Positions 26,148 to 36,024 of a stretch of DNA of 64,000 nt are shown in pieces. The notes beneath the pieces were generated by a model. The model did not search any database. It was not told the origin of the DNA and saw nothing but the letters and a program-made list of their open reading frames with translations. The stretch is taken from assembly GCF_000012885.1 (NCBI RefSeq), contig NC_007498.2, forward strand, positions 3,070,001 to 3,134,000, given 5' to 3'. The DNA comes from Syntrophotalea carbinolica DSM 2380 (GTDB lineage Bacteria > Desulfobacterota > Desulfuromonadia > Desulfuromonadales > Syntrophotaleaceae). Position numbers and translations under genes: made by a program. The first letter of the stretch is position 1. Each line of letters starts with the position of its first letter.

Positions 26148-27699
26148 CTACAAAGTCCATCCATACCGATGAATCTTGCCGATATTGTGGAGCATCGTCA
26201 TCAATTTCCATTGCCCATCGACTTTGGTGCGACCACGCAGGGAAAACCGTCGCAGCCCAAGCGTTTCGCGCAGATTGCCAAAGACAGGTTCGACGATGCC
26301 CAGGCGTTGCCCGTAAATGTGGCGACCGAACACGGAATCGATCTTCTGTTTCATCCGCTCGATAATCCCGATCTTGGGACTCGATAGCGTCTCCAGCAGC
26401 ACGTTGACCTGGCGGGCTCCTTTTTGGCGGATGTCTCGCAAGCATTGGCTCCGTTTTGCACAGCGATCACAATCAGCCTGATAGCCCATGAATTGCATGA
26501 ATAAACGCTCGCCGATCTTGGCTTTGGCGCACTTGAGCCACAAAGGGTTACCGGCCGGACAGACGCAGGTCTTGTTGGCAAGATCGACCTGAAAGTCGCT
26601 GACGCTGAAGCGTTTTTTTGGGGTGGATCTTTGACGCACCGGAGTCTTGGGGCTTGTGACGTGACGCGGTCTTGAAACGGGGATCGCGGGAGCGAAAACC
26701 AGGATCGGCGATATAGCCGTCTATGCCTTCTGCTTCCAGATGCTCCAGAGTCTGTCCGCTATGAAAACCACTATCGGCCAGGATTTTGGCTTCGCTAAGA
26801 ATCTCGTCACCACAGTTATGATAGTTACCGTTGAAGGCCTTGCGGATGCCCTCAAGCATCGGTTCGAGCAACCCATGCTCCTGTCCCGTACCGAAGGCTT
26901 CGGCATGCACCACCACCTGATGCTCGGCATCGACCGCGGCGACGCCAGTGTAGCCCTGAAGCACGCCGTGGCTGGTCTTCATCTTGGCGCTGTCGTTATC
27001 GGTGATGTTGCTTTTCACTTCCTTGCCGCGACGACCCTGGCGTTTTTTGTTTTCGGTCAGGAACTTCTTGATCTTACGACTGGCCTTGGTCAGAGTCTCT
27101 TTCTGCTTTTCCTCCCGCTGCCGCATGGTCGGATCGGGCGGCCCCTTTTTATCTTCTTCGCGGTGCTTGTTGAGCAGAAAGCGTACGGCCCGGTCGATCT
27201 TCTTGGCTTTCTTTTTCAAATCGTCGTGGGTGCCGCTCCACTCCTTGCAGGCGTTCGATGGCATCTTGCAACCATCAACGGCGAACATCTCATGACCAAT
27301 CAGCCCCAGGGCATCGCAGACCATCAGCACCTGATGAAACAGGTCGGCAATCTGTTCGGCAGATCCGGAGATGAAGTCGGCAATGGTGGTGAAATGCGGA
27401 CGGCTGTCGGCGGACAGGGCCATAAAGATCACGTTTTCACGGCACAGCGCTTCGATTTTGCGACTGCTGGTAACCCCGCGCGAATAGGCCAGCAGCACAA
27501 TCTTCAGCAGAATGGCCGGATCGTAGGCGGGACGGCCGGCTTCGTCGTTGTTGAATTTACTGTTGAAAATACTCAGGTCGAGTTCGTTGTCGACCAGGTA
27601 GTGCAGGGAATACTCGAAGGTGCCGGGCAGGATTTGCTGTTCGAAATCCACCGGCAACATAACGGTTTGCTTGTAGTCGTAGGGTTTGAAACGAGGCAT
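26148..27699 (-). pseudogene. IS1182-type transposase with a frameshift
   Basis: Two overlapping minus-strand frames (26548-27699 and 26148-26639) form one IS1182-like transposase of about 515 residues. The N-terminal part has the DUF772-type segment PAYDPAILLKIVLLAYSRGVTSSRKIE, then AVDGCKMPSNA (a DDE aspartate) and ILADSGFHSGQTLEHLE. The C-terminal part has the cysteine group CDRCAKRSQC and the DDE-domain end VEPVFGNLRETLGLRRFSLRG. The switch falls near 26655-26665, where AAG CCC C AAG ACT shows one extra C in a run of four; removing it joins the parts in frame. I could not find convincing terminal inverted repeats. Confidence 0.8.
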
Positions 27700-27765
27700 G
27701 AGAAAAACCCCTTTAGCATTTCATGAATTTTTTCGCATTCTAACACGTTTTTGGGTTTTCCTACA

Positions 27766-27873
27766 GCCTTAACGTTTTGGACACCCGGCGGCGACGCGAA
27801 CTTACGTGTACCACCGAAGTATTCGAAAATCTGCACACCTATTTTCTGACCGGTTGATGCGATGGTTAGCTAA
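27766..27873 (-). repeat. attC-like recombination site (cassette 2)
   Basis: This starts nine bases after the stop of the zinc-ribbon cassette gene. It is bounded on the minus strand by AGCTAACC (R''-like) and GTTAAGGC (R'-like), about 105 bases apart, with partly pairing inner arms. R' departs from consensus GTTRRRY at the last position. The position relative to the gene is right for an integron cassette. Confidence 0.45.
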
Positions 27874-27881
27874 TGCCAAAA

Positions 27882-28172
27882 TTACTTAGCTACGACTTTA
27901 ACTGTTTTAACTTGATTTCTAAATAGATAGGCAGCATGAATAGCCCCTAAGACGAAAGCGCATAGGATAATTGGTAGAGCTATTTTATCTTGTATTGTAA
28001 GCCAGTGATCATTCACGTATCTCAGTGCATAAAAAATAACAGTACCATATATGATGCCAAAGAGCCATTTAAGGCCGCCAGCTCCATATTTAACAGTTCC
28101 ATGGCAACCTCTACATATTTTGACTCCTCGTTCAAACTCATAGCCACATAGTCCACACTTTATCATTTCCAT
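27882..28172 (-). CDS. Zinc-ribbon small membrane protein (integron cassette gene)
   Basis: A 96-residue protein. An N-terminal zinc ribbon, CGLCGYEFERGVKICRGCHG, is followed by two predicted membrane helices (about 33-50 and 63-84) and a basic end VKTVKVVAK. I do not recognise a specific family. The AT-rich composition differs from the core genes. It is one of two genes that lie in the same orientation between attC-like sites next to an integron integrase gene, so it is probably a captured cassette. A cassette usually lacks its own promoter, and none is evident here. Confidence 0.65.
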   Translation of the reverse strand: MEMIKCGLCGYEFERGVKICRGCHGTVKYGAGGLKWLFGIIYGTVIFYALRYVNDHWLTIQDKIALPIILCAFVLGAIHAAYLFRNQVKTVKVVAK

Positions 28173-28187
28173 ATTCCCTTTAGTATT

Positions 28188-28282
28188 TAGCTAACGACAT
28201 GAGGAACCGGTTTGTGAATACGCGCAACGTATTCACAAATCCGCGTTCACTCACTTCTTGGGTTGCCTTCTATCGTTACCTG
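28188..28282 (-). repeat. attC-like recombination site (cassette 1)
   Basis: On the minus strand the ends AGGTAACGA (R''-like) and TCGTTAGCT (R'-like) are inverted repeats with one mismatch. The interior contains the strong hairpin TTTGTGAATACG-TTGCG-CGTATTCACAAA. The 95-base size and fold suit an attC site at the end of the first cassette. Confidence 0.55.
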
Positions 28283-28327
28283 ATCTGTTAAAAATACGTA
28301 GCTCGCAAGCAGCGATTCAAATGCAGG

Positions 28328-28825
28328 CTAAGATTCTTCGAATGCCGCCTCCGTTCTACTGGATAGGATAATGAAGTTGATGGTCTTTGTTTCTTTAACG
28401 TAGCCTGCAGCTTCATAGTTGCCCCAAGAATCGCCGTGGAAGAAGAAAATATGCGCAGTGCGCTTGCCATCAGATGTTTGAATCTCCTTTATGAACCTCG
28501 CCTTGTAGTTTGGACTCCCGTTTTCATGGAATCGGTCGACGTTGAATTGGACAAGTGATGGAATGTCCTGAATGACCTCATCCTTTGTTGCAGCCCGCGC
28601 ATAGGCGATAGCGGTTGCGTCACGCCATGCGTGCCCCGCCTTATAGAAGACCGCATGGAGCCCCTGACCCACGCCGCTCTCGTTGTCCAGAACCCAGCCG
28701 GGAGGAGCTTGAAAGGAGAACGCGTGGTCTCGCCCGTAAAAGATACCACCCCCCTCCTCCGATATTGAGGAGAAGGCTGTGGGCGGAAGCATTATTAGGA
28801 GCGCCAGAAGCAGTATTCTTTTCAT
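28328..28825 (-). CDS. Secreted hypothetical protein (integron cassette gene, truncated by a late stop)
   Basis: A 165-residue exported protein of unknown function. Residues 1-19 are a signal peptide (MKRILLLALLIMLPPTAFS). The mature part includes FSFQAPPGWVLDNESG and IFFFHGDSWGNYEAAGYVKE, a beta-rich domain like those of many cassette or stress-induced secreted proteins. After ...AAFEES the frame hits TAG, but the following codons continue sensibly (PAFESLLASYVFLTDQ) until TGA inside the attC-like site, so a late nonsense mutation has probably removed about 20-30 residues. The cassette boundary GTTGGGT lies 10 bases before the start codon. Confidence 0.6.
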   Translation of the reverse strand: MKRILLLALLIMLPPTAFSSISEEGGGIFYGRDHAFSFQAPPGWVLDNESGVGQGLHAVFYKAGHAWRDATAIAYARAATKDEVIQDIPSLVQFNVDRFHENGSPNYKARFIKEIQTSDGKRTAHIFFFHGDSWGNYEAAGYVKETKTINFIILSSRTEAAFEES

Positions 28826-28834
28826 TCTTCTTCA

Positions 28835-29004
28835 ACCCAACTATAAATAGACAGTCTGGATAAAACCGTAAACACTGACACCAACCTGTCTGTATAAGAC
28901 AACTTATAAATCAACAACGAGCCTTTGCTTTATCCCTATTTTCAAGCATTTACACAATCCCAACCTTTACTCTGTCAATTTATATACAGACTGGATATAC
29001 CCAT
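28835..29004 (-). other. Putative attI region of the integron
   Basis: This 170-base AT-rich segment lies between the 3' end of intI and the first cassette gene. A core site GTTGGGT (minus strand, 28841-28835) fits GTTRRRY. Nearby are repeats of a CAGACTG/ CAGTCTGTAT type (around 28851 and 28985) and TACAGACAGG. attI sites are poorly conserved, so identification is by position and core site only. Confidence 0.35.
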
Positions 29005-29990
29005 TCAAAGAGCATCCACCGGGCTACGGACTCTGCGTCCTCCCTTATTGAGGACATGGGTGTAGATCATCGTCGTACAGATATCCTTGTGGCCAAGCAA
29101 CTCCTGAATCGTCCGAATATCGCACCCATCTTCCAAAAGATGAGTGGCAAAGAAATGACGGAAGGTATGACACCCGATCCGTTTGACAATGTTTGCCTTG
29201 AAGACAGCTTCTTTGATGGCACGCTGAAGAAGGGTTTCGTGAAGGGGATGTCGACCTTCCTCTCCTGTCTTCATGTTTTTCCACCGGTTTTCCTGCGGGA
29301 AAACCCATTGCCAGCGCCATTCCCTGGAGGCATTAGGATATTTATCCTCTAACGCATCAGGCAACGAAACCCGGCCCCACCCTTCCGCAATGTCTTTCTC
29401 ATGCAGCAGTTTCACATTGTTCAAATGGGCCTTTACCGGGGTACTCAACGACTCAGGGAACATGGTGCGCCGATCCTTACCACCTTTTCCATCTCGAACC
29501 AGAATTTCGCCTTGCCCGAAACCTAAGTCATGTACACGTAAACGCAAGCATTCCATCAAGCTCAAACCAGCGCCGTAAAGCAGGCCGGCCATTAACTTTT
29601 TACTGCTGGTAAGATGGCTTAAAACCTCTCTCACCTCATCGCGCGTCATCACGATCGGCAACCGCTTGGGCTTCCTAGCTCTGATAACCTCGCCCAGATT
29701 GCCAATCTCCCGACCAAGAACATGCCTGTATAGAAACAACCGTGCCGACAATGCCTGGCTTTGAGTAGATGCGCTGACCTTGTGTTTTACCGCCAGATGA
29801 GTGAGAAAGGCATTGATCTCCGGTTCGGCCATTTCCTTCGGGTGACGAACATCATGAAAAAAATATACCGCTTTACCCATTGACAATAGGTTGATTCAGT
29901 TCGGCGGCTGTAATGACGGGTACCTAGCGCCTCTCGCAACTGATCCAGAAGTTTTGGTGCTCCCTCCCGGTTACCGAGCTGGCGCTTCAC
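29005..29990 (-). pseudogene. intI: Integron integrase, frameshifted and lacking a catalytic arginine
   Basis: A tyrosine recombinase of the IntI class, recognised by its unique insertion LPDALEDKYPNASREWRWQWVFP, plus KVSASTQSQALSARLFLYRHVLG and the box HTFRHFFATHLLEDG...LLGHKD...MIYTHVL with His, Arg, His and Tyr. A T7 run at 29857-29863 shifts the frame: the N-terminal part (GTG at 29990, LREALGTRHYSRRTESTYCQWVKRYIFF) reads into HDVRHPKEMAEPEINAFLTHL only if one T is added. The first catalytic arginine (GLR in relatives) is Ser in GLSLMECLRLR. About 327 residues would be normal length. It is oriented the same way as the cassettes, which follow its 3' end. Confidence 0.8.
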
Positions 29991-30079
29991 ATAACTGGAC
30001 CATTCAATAGCCTCTTTTTTATAACCGTTTAACCTTTTAAGGTCAATGTATTTTAATGGGAGCGCCTTACTACAACTAA

Positions 30080-31516
<1,437 letters not shown>

Positions 31517-31545
31517 GCCGTTACTTCAATCTGTCGAACACCCAG

Positions 31546-31574
31546 GGGGCCGCTGATGCGGCCCCTTGTTCTTT
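31546..31574 (+). terminator. Intrinsic terminator of purB
   Basis: GGGGCCGC-TGAT-GCGGCCCC is a perfect 8-bp stem followed by TTGTTCTTT, 30 bases after the purB stop. Confidence 0.85.
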
Positions 31575-31678
31575 GCAGTGCCGGACTTGCTTTTATCCGC
31601 GCTTGTGGGCATCCTTTACGTAAACACGGGCAGAACCTTCGCCCGGTGCAGAGTAAAATCTTCTGAGGAGATTCAATC

Positions 31679-32503
31679 ATGTTGGAAATCGGCCGGGTTC
31701 AATCCTTGACCATCGACCATATCGATCAACGCGGTGCCTGGCTGCAAGCTGACGAAACGCTGGTACTGCTGCCGGCCCGCCAAGTCCCGGAAGAGTCCCG
31801 ACAGGGATCCCAGGTCGAGGTGTTTTTATACCTCCACGCCGGCGAGCCCATGGCAACCATCCGCCAGCCCTTTGCACAGGTCGGGGAGTTCGCCCTGTTG
31901 AGGGTCAACCAGGCCGACCAGAGCGGGACTTTCCTTGAATGGGGTATGGAGAAGGAACTGCTGGTGCCTTTCAGCGAGCAGCCCAAACGCATGCGCGAGG
32001 GACAATACCATATGGTGCGCGTCTGCCTCGACGACCAGGGGCGATGCTTTGCCAGCGGCCGCATCGACCGCTGGCTGGAACAGGACCATATCGTCTTACG
32101 GGAAGGTCAACAGGTCGAAATGGTGCTCTGGCAATTCACCGATCTCGGCGCCAAGGTGATCGTCAACCATCGCTATGGGGCGCTGCTGTACAGAGATGAA
32201 ATTCGCCCCGACATGCAACCCGGCGACCGGATTACGGGCTTTGTCAAAACCATCCGCCGGGACGGCAAGATCGATGTCACCCTGCAACGCGGCGGCAAAG
32301 CGGCTACCGACAAGGCGGTGGAAACATTGCTGGATGCTTTGTCGAAAACCGGCTTTTTACCCTTGCACGACCATAGCCCGGCCGATGTCATCCGCAAACA
32401 ACTGGGCATGAGTAAAAAAACCTTCAAGAAAGCCGTCGGCGGACTCTACAAAGCAGGCCGCATTGAGCTTATGCCCAATGGCATCAAACTGAAAAAAAGC
32501 TGA
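31679..32503 (+). CDS. cvfB: CvfB-like S1 RNA-binding protein
   Basis: A 274-residue cytoplasmic protein of the CvfB/YitL family: three S1-like beta-barrel segments (about 1-60, 65-130, 140-210) and a C-terminal winged helix. Marks are FALLRVNQADQSGTFLEWGMEKELLVPFSEQ, DRITGFVKTIRRDGKIDVTLQ and the ending IRKQLGMSKKTFKKAVGGLYKAGRIEL. In Staphylococcus the homologue influences virulence gene expression through RNA binding; here only a general RNA-binding role is safe. The start has GAGGAG 9 nt upstream. It is convergent with the pigment cluster. Confidence 0.9.
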   Translation: MLEIGRVQSLTIDHIDQRGAWLQADETLVLLPARQVPEESRQGSQVEVFLYLHAGEPMATIRQPFAQVGEFALLRVNQADQSGTFLEWGMEKELLVPFSEQPKRMREGQYHMVRVCLDDQGRCFASGRIDRWLEQDHIVLREGQQVEMVLWQFTDLGAKVIVNHRYGALLYRDEIRPDMQPGDRITGFVKTIRRDGKIDVTLQRGGKAATDKAVETLLDALSKTGFLPLHDHSPADVIRKQLGMSKKTFKKAVGGLYKAGRIELMPNGIKLKKS

Positions 32504-32567
32504 CGGGAATTTGTTATTACACAACAGGCGGGAGCGGATTGTCGATCGATGAAGAGGGCTGGCCGGG

Positions 32568-33779
32568 TTACCAGTCGGCCAGCTTGCCCATCCCCTGGGT
32601 CGGGAGTTGGGTGCCGAAGGTGAAGCTGCGGGGCTGCTCCACGCTTTTGAGCCGCTGCCTGCACCAGTCGATCAAAGCGCTGCGCAAGGTGGCATCTGCC
32701 TGGCGAGGATCGACAGGCACCACAAAAGCCTTGAGACGATCGCCTTCCTCGGGACGCATCAACCGCACGACGCAGTCCTCAACCGCGGGGTGCTGTTTGA
32801 GGCAGGACACGACGTATTGGGGATAGACATTGATGCCGGCCACCTGCACCGCCTGATCACGGCGGCGCAAAGGACGAAACGTGCGTTCGTCCAGCCACTG
32901 CACCTCATCGGGGAGCATCACCGGCTCGGCCATAAGTCCATTGAGCTGATGGCGGATGAGGGCATCGGGACTCGTCTGTTGCAGAGCGACCGGCTGCCAG
33001 AAGCGGAACAGACTGTAGGCATCGGACTGATCCCAACGATAGCCGACGCCGCTGGTCTCCGACGATCCGTAAACCTCCATCATCGCGTCAAGCCCCTGCT
33101 GCCGCAATTGCTCAATGATCTGCGGCGGACACGGACCGGTGGAGGTCACCCCCCGCACCCCGGTCGGAAACCGCAGGCCCAACGATGCAAGGCCTTTCCA
33201 GAATGCGGGAAAGGCGATCAGCAAATCCCCCTCGCGCAGAAACTCGGATAATCCGGCACCGGGAAAAGGCGGCAGCAACTCGGTCGGAACCCCCAATTGG
33301 GCAGGCAACAGCACCGAGAACAGAAATCCGTAAATATGGTGCTGGGGTACGACACTGACCAGTCGCCGCCGGTCTTGCGTCAGCCTTCCCAGCTCGCCCA
33401 CCTCCTGCCACAACACCGATAGCGGTTGCGGGCAGGCGGTCGGTTCTCCGGTCGAGCCGGAACTGTGGAAAGTGACATCGGCCACCCCCAGCGCGCCACC
33501 GGCCACCAGACACTCCAGCCACTCTTCACAACTCATCTGCGGCGTCAACGCACCGGCAAGACCGGCACAGCCGAACATCCCGGCAAAACGGACCGCAATC
33601 TCGACCAGCTCCTGATCCGTACCTGCCGGGAGAATCTGCGCCAGCGGCGCACGGGTATCTTCGGCCAGTCGCTTTTCGGCGGCCCAATCGTTTTTATTCC
33701 ACACCAGAGAGCGCAGTATGCTGTGCAGCACGCGGCGCAAGACCAGCTTATCGAGGTTCATGTCATGCGCCGCCATCAT
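32568..33779 (-). CDS. AMP-dependent acyl-activating enzyme of the polyene cluster
   Basis: A 403-residue short member of the ANL (acyl-CoA synthetase) superfamily. The phosphate-binding loop is TFHSSGSTGEPTACP, later STGPCPP, MEVYGSSETSGVGYRW and the hinge-region LRRRDQAVQVAGINVYPQYV; the C-terminal subdomain (DPRQADATLRSALIDWCRQRL) is reduced but present. In aryl-polyene clusters this enzyme activates the aromatic acid starter for loading on an ACP. The final C-terminal lysine region ends QGMGKLADW, a typical terminus with the catalytic lysine. The start overlaps the previous stop by 4 bases. The stop lies in a GCTGGCC/GGCCAGC hairpin. It is the last gene of the cluster. Confidence 0.85.
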   Translation of the reverse strand: MMAAHDMNLDKLVLRRVLHSILRSLVWNKNDWAAEKRLAEDTRAPLAQILPAGTDQELVEIAVRFAGMFGCAGLAGALTPQMSCEEWLECLVAGGALGVADVTFHSSGSTGEPTACPQPLSVLWQEVGELGRLTQDRRRLVSVVPQHHIYGFLFSVLLPAQLGVPTELLPPFPGAGLSEFLREGDLLIAFPAFWKGLASLGLRFPTGVRGVTSTGPCPPQIIEQLRQQGLDAMMEVYGSSETSGVGYRWDQSDAYSLFRFWQPVALQQTSPDALIRHQLNGLMAEPVMLPDEVQWLDERTFRPLRRRDQAVQVAGINVYPQYVVSCLKQHPAVEDCVVRLMRPEEGDRLKAFVVPVDPRQADATLRSALIDWCRQRLKSVEQPRSFTFGTQLPTQGMGKLADW

Positions 33780-34585
33780 AGCGATGGTCCCAGGGTTATG
33801 GCACTCCATGCGCCGTCGGGCTCTTCGGCTACCAGCGGCTGAGCAAAGGTACCGTTCAGCAGTGCCACGGCAAGGGCAAAGGCCTGGCCGGCGGGCAGTT
33901 CGAACGGCAGAGGGGGCTGCGCTGCCGGAGCGGCCAGGTTGCCCATGGCCACGTCTGTAATCAGGCCGTAACGGCCCGACTCTGCCGCGGACAGGGCCAG
34001 GAACACGGCACCTTCGCCGGTAGTCAACGGACAATCCGCCTGGCGAGCCGCTTCGGCCAGCAGCGGATGGTATTCATCAACCGCGCCAACCAGCACCCGA
34101 TCCACGCGGGATTCGGCCAGCCAGCACCAGGCCGTCAGCAGGGCCGAGGCCCAGGACATGGCAAACTCGTTGACGGTCAGACAGGGGCCGGTGTACCCGG
34201 ACATAATGGAAATAGTCGAGGCCGCCACATTGTGAATGGAGGTGGAAAAAGCCGTCGGGGAAGCCAGCTTGGCGCCGAATTCATGCATGGAATCGAGAAA
34301 ATCGAAGGTCGTGGCGACCGGGCCGTGACCCGTCGCCAGAATCAGCCCCACGCGTTCCTTGGAGACGCCGCTCAAACCGCCATCCTCCACGGCCAGGGTC
34401 GCCCCCAATAACGCCAAACGGCAAAAATGGGAAACCCGCCGCAGCTCACGCTTGCTGAAAAACCGCGCCAGCTCGGTCACATCGGCCTGCTCCGGCAGGG
34501 CCGCTACGGTCTGCGCCGCCTGCAGGGCCTCGCTTCCAAGTCCGAAAGGCCCGACCAGTCCCAAACCATCGATGGCAAGCCTCAT
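33776..34585 (-). CDS. Short ketosynthase-like protein (no catalytic cysteine)
   Basis: A 269-residue protein resembling the N-terminal thiolase-fold half of a ketosynthase. MRLAIDGLGLVGPFGLGSEAL, VGLILATGHGPVATTFDFLD and AFSTSIHNVAASTISI align with KS enzymes, but the position expected for the nucleophilic Cys lies in CLTVNEFAMSWASALL without cysteine at the nucleophile elbow, and the C-terminal His/His half is missing. Such proteins accompany true KS enzymes in aryl-polyene clusters and may act like a chain-length factor. It overlaps the KS upstream and the acyl-activating enzyme downstream by 4 bases each. Confidence 0.75.
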   Translation of the reverse strand: MRLAIDGLGLVGPFGLGSEALQAAQTVAALPEQADVTELARFFSKRELRRVSHFCRLALLGATLAVEDGGLSGVSKERVGLILATGHGPVATTFDFLDSMHEFGAKLASPTAFSTSIHNVAASTISIMSGYTGPCLTVNEFAMSWASALLTAWCWLAESRVDRVLVGAVDEYHPLLAEAARQADCPLTTGEGAVFLALSAAESGRYGLITDVAMGNLAAPAAQPPLPFELPAGQAFALAVALLNGTFAQPLVAEEPDGAWSAITLGPSL

Positions 34586-35769
34586 GCCTGTTCTCCTCGT
34601 CCGAATACCAGTACCGCATTATTGCCGCCAAACCCGAGGGACTGCGTTAATCCGTAGTTGGCCGCCACCGGAGTCTGGACCTGCACCGGGGTCACCTGCA
34701 GGGCCGGATCCGGCTGTTCGCAGCCGATGCTGGCAGGGAGCTTGCCATCGCGCAAAGCCGCCACGGTGAACACCGCTTCGATGGCCCCGGCAGCGCCGAG
34801 AGTATGGCCGGTAAAACCTTTGGTCGCCACCACCGGCGTATGCGGAAAGAGTTGCGACAGAACCTTCGACTCGGCCTGATCGTTATTGGGGGTCGCCGTG
34901 CCGTGGGCATTGATAAAACCGACCTGCCCCGCATCGATGCCGGCCTGCGCCAGAGCTTGCTCCGTGGCGCGTCGCAGACTGCTGCCCTCAGGGTGCGGCG
35001 CGGTCAGGTGATGCGCATCGGCGGCATTGCCGAAGCCCGCCGCCACCGCCAACACCGCGGCACCGCGCTGATCGGCGTGACTGCGCCGTTCCAGCACCAG
35101 CATGCCGGCACCTTCGCCGAGATTCAGCCCTTTGCGGCGTGCGTCGAAAGGTCGGCACGGCTGACTGTCATAGATCATCAGGCGAATAAAACCGTTATAC
35201 GGGACCATGCTCAGCTCGTCGGTGCCACCGGCCAGCACCACATCGCACAAACCCTGCTGCAGCCACGACATGGCGATCCCCACTGCGTCGCTGCCGGAGG
35301 AACAGGCGTTGACCACAGTCTGCACCGGTCCGTTCAAGTCCAGAATACGTGCCAGCCCCAGCCCCGGATTGCTGTGTCGCCACAAGCTTACTTCAGCAGA
35401 ATCGCCGCTCTGGCCGGCTTTGTGGCGGGCATAATAGTCGAGCAGGTTGAGGGATGCACCGGTCGAGGTGCCAAGACAGACTCCGACACGCTTACCGGCC
35501 AGCAGATCCGGCGTAAGGCCCGCCTGCTGAAGGGCTTCACGGGCCGCCACCACGGCCATGGCCAGCGAACGATTGGTCCGGGCGTCAACCGACAGATCGA
35601 TAGATGCCGGCAGCTCAAACACCGGATAGACCACGTCATGATCGCAGCGCATTCTGGTCGGGGCACCGGGCACACGTCGGCCGGCATACATGCTCTGCAT
35701 GATTTCCGGCAGGGTGCCGCCGGCGCCGCACAGGCAACCGAGCCCGGTTATACAAACAGTGCCCGTCAT
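34582..35769 (-). CDS. Beta-ketoacyl-ACP synthase (FabF-like) of the polyene cluster
   Basis: A 395-residue condensing enzyme. The active-site cysteine is in TVVNACSSGSDAVGIAMSW, the two histidines in NAHGTATPNNDQAE and TKGFTGHTLGAAGAIEAV, and the C-terminus SLGFGGNNAVLVFG is typical of FabB/F. It should elongate an ACP-bound chain by decarboxylative condensation with malonyl-ACP. The start ATG lies one base after the stop of the ACP gene region, and the gene overlaps the KS-like gene by 4 bases, so KS and KS-like protein are probably made in equal amounts and may pair. Confidence 0.92.
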   Translation of the reverse strand: MTGTVCITGLGCLCGAGGTLPEIMQSMYAGRRVPGAPTRMRCDHDVVYPVFELPASIDLSVDARTNRSLAMAVVAAREALQQAGLTPDLLAGKRVGVCLGTSTGASLNLLDYYARHKAGQSGDSAEVSLWRHSNPGLGLARILDLNGPVQTVVNACSSGSDAVGIAMSWLQQGLCDVVLAGGTDELSMVPYNGFIRLMIYDSQPCRPFDARRKGLNLGEGAGMLVLERRSHADQRGAAVLAVAAGFGNAADAHHLTAPHPEGSSLRRATEQALAQAGIDAGQVGFINAHGTATPNNDQAESKVLSQLFPHTPVVATKGFTGHTLGAAGAIEAVFTVAALRDGKLPASIGCEQPDPALQVTPVQVQTPVAANYGLTQSLGFGGNNAVLVFGRGEQA

Positions 35770-35770
35770 A

Positions 35771-36022
35771 TCAACCCCGGCGTTGCTCTATGAAGGCCGC
35801 CAGCGCATCGATGGAGACAAACGCCTCCCGGCCCTCTTCCATATCCTTGACCTCGACGCCAAAATGCTTTTGCAGCAACACGACAAGCTCCACCGCATCG
35901 AGGGAATCAAGTCCCAGGCCTTCACCGAACAAGGGCTCATCGTCCTCGATCTCCTCGGGAGTCATATCCTCCAGATTCAGATCGGCAACAATGGCCTGCT
36001 TAAGCTCTTCCTTAAGCGACAT
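35771..36022 (-). CDS. Acyl carrier protein (polyene cluster, second ACP)
   Basis: An 83-residue acidic four-helix protein. The phosphopantetheine attachment serine is in GLGLDSLDAVELVVLLQKHFG (landmark DSLD). Acidic residues dominate helix II, as in ACPs that interact with KS enzymes. It carries growing polyene intermediates as thioesters in the cytoplasm. The ATG of MSLKEELKQ has GGAGTAAAG upstream; the open frame continues further but overlaps the acyltransferase. It sits between the acyltransferase gene (2-base gap) and the KS gene (1-base gap). Confidence 0.93.
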   Translation of the reverse strand: MSLKEELKQAIVADLNLEDMTPEEIEDDEPLFGEGLGLDSLDAVELVVLLQKHFGVEVKDMEEGREAFVSIDALAAFIEQRRG

Positions 36023-36024
36023 CT

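Noticed and set aside
26100-27800. Terminal inverted repeats and target duplication for the IS1182-like element
   Set aside because: Comparison of both flanks by eye gave only short direct similarities (GTAGG..AAAA), not an inverted pair, so exact ends are not reported.
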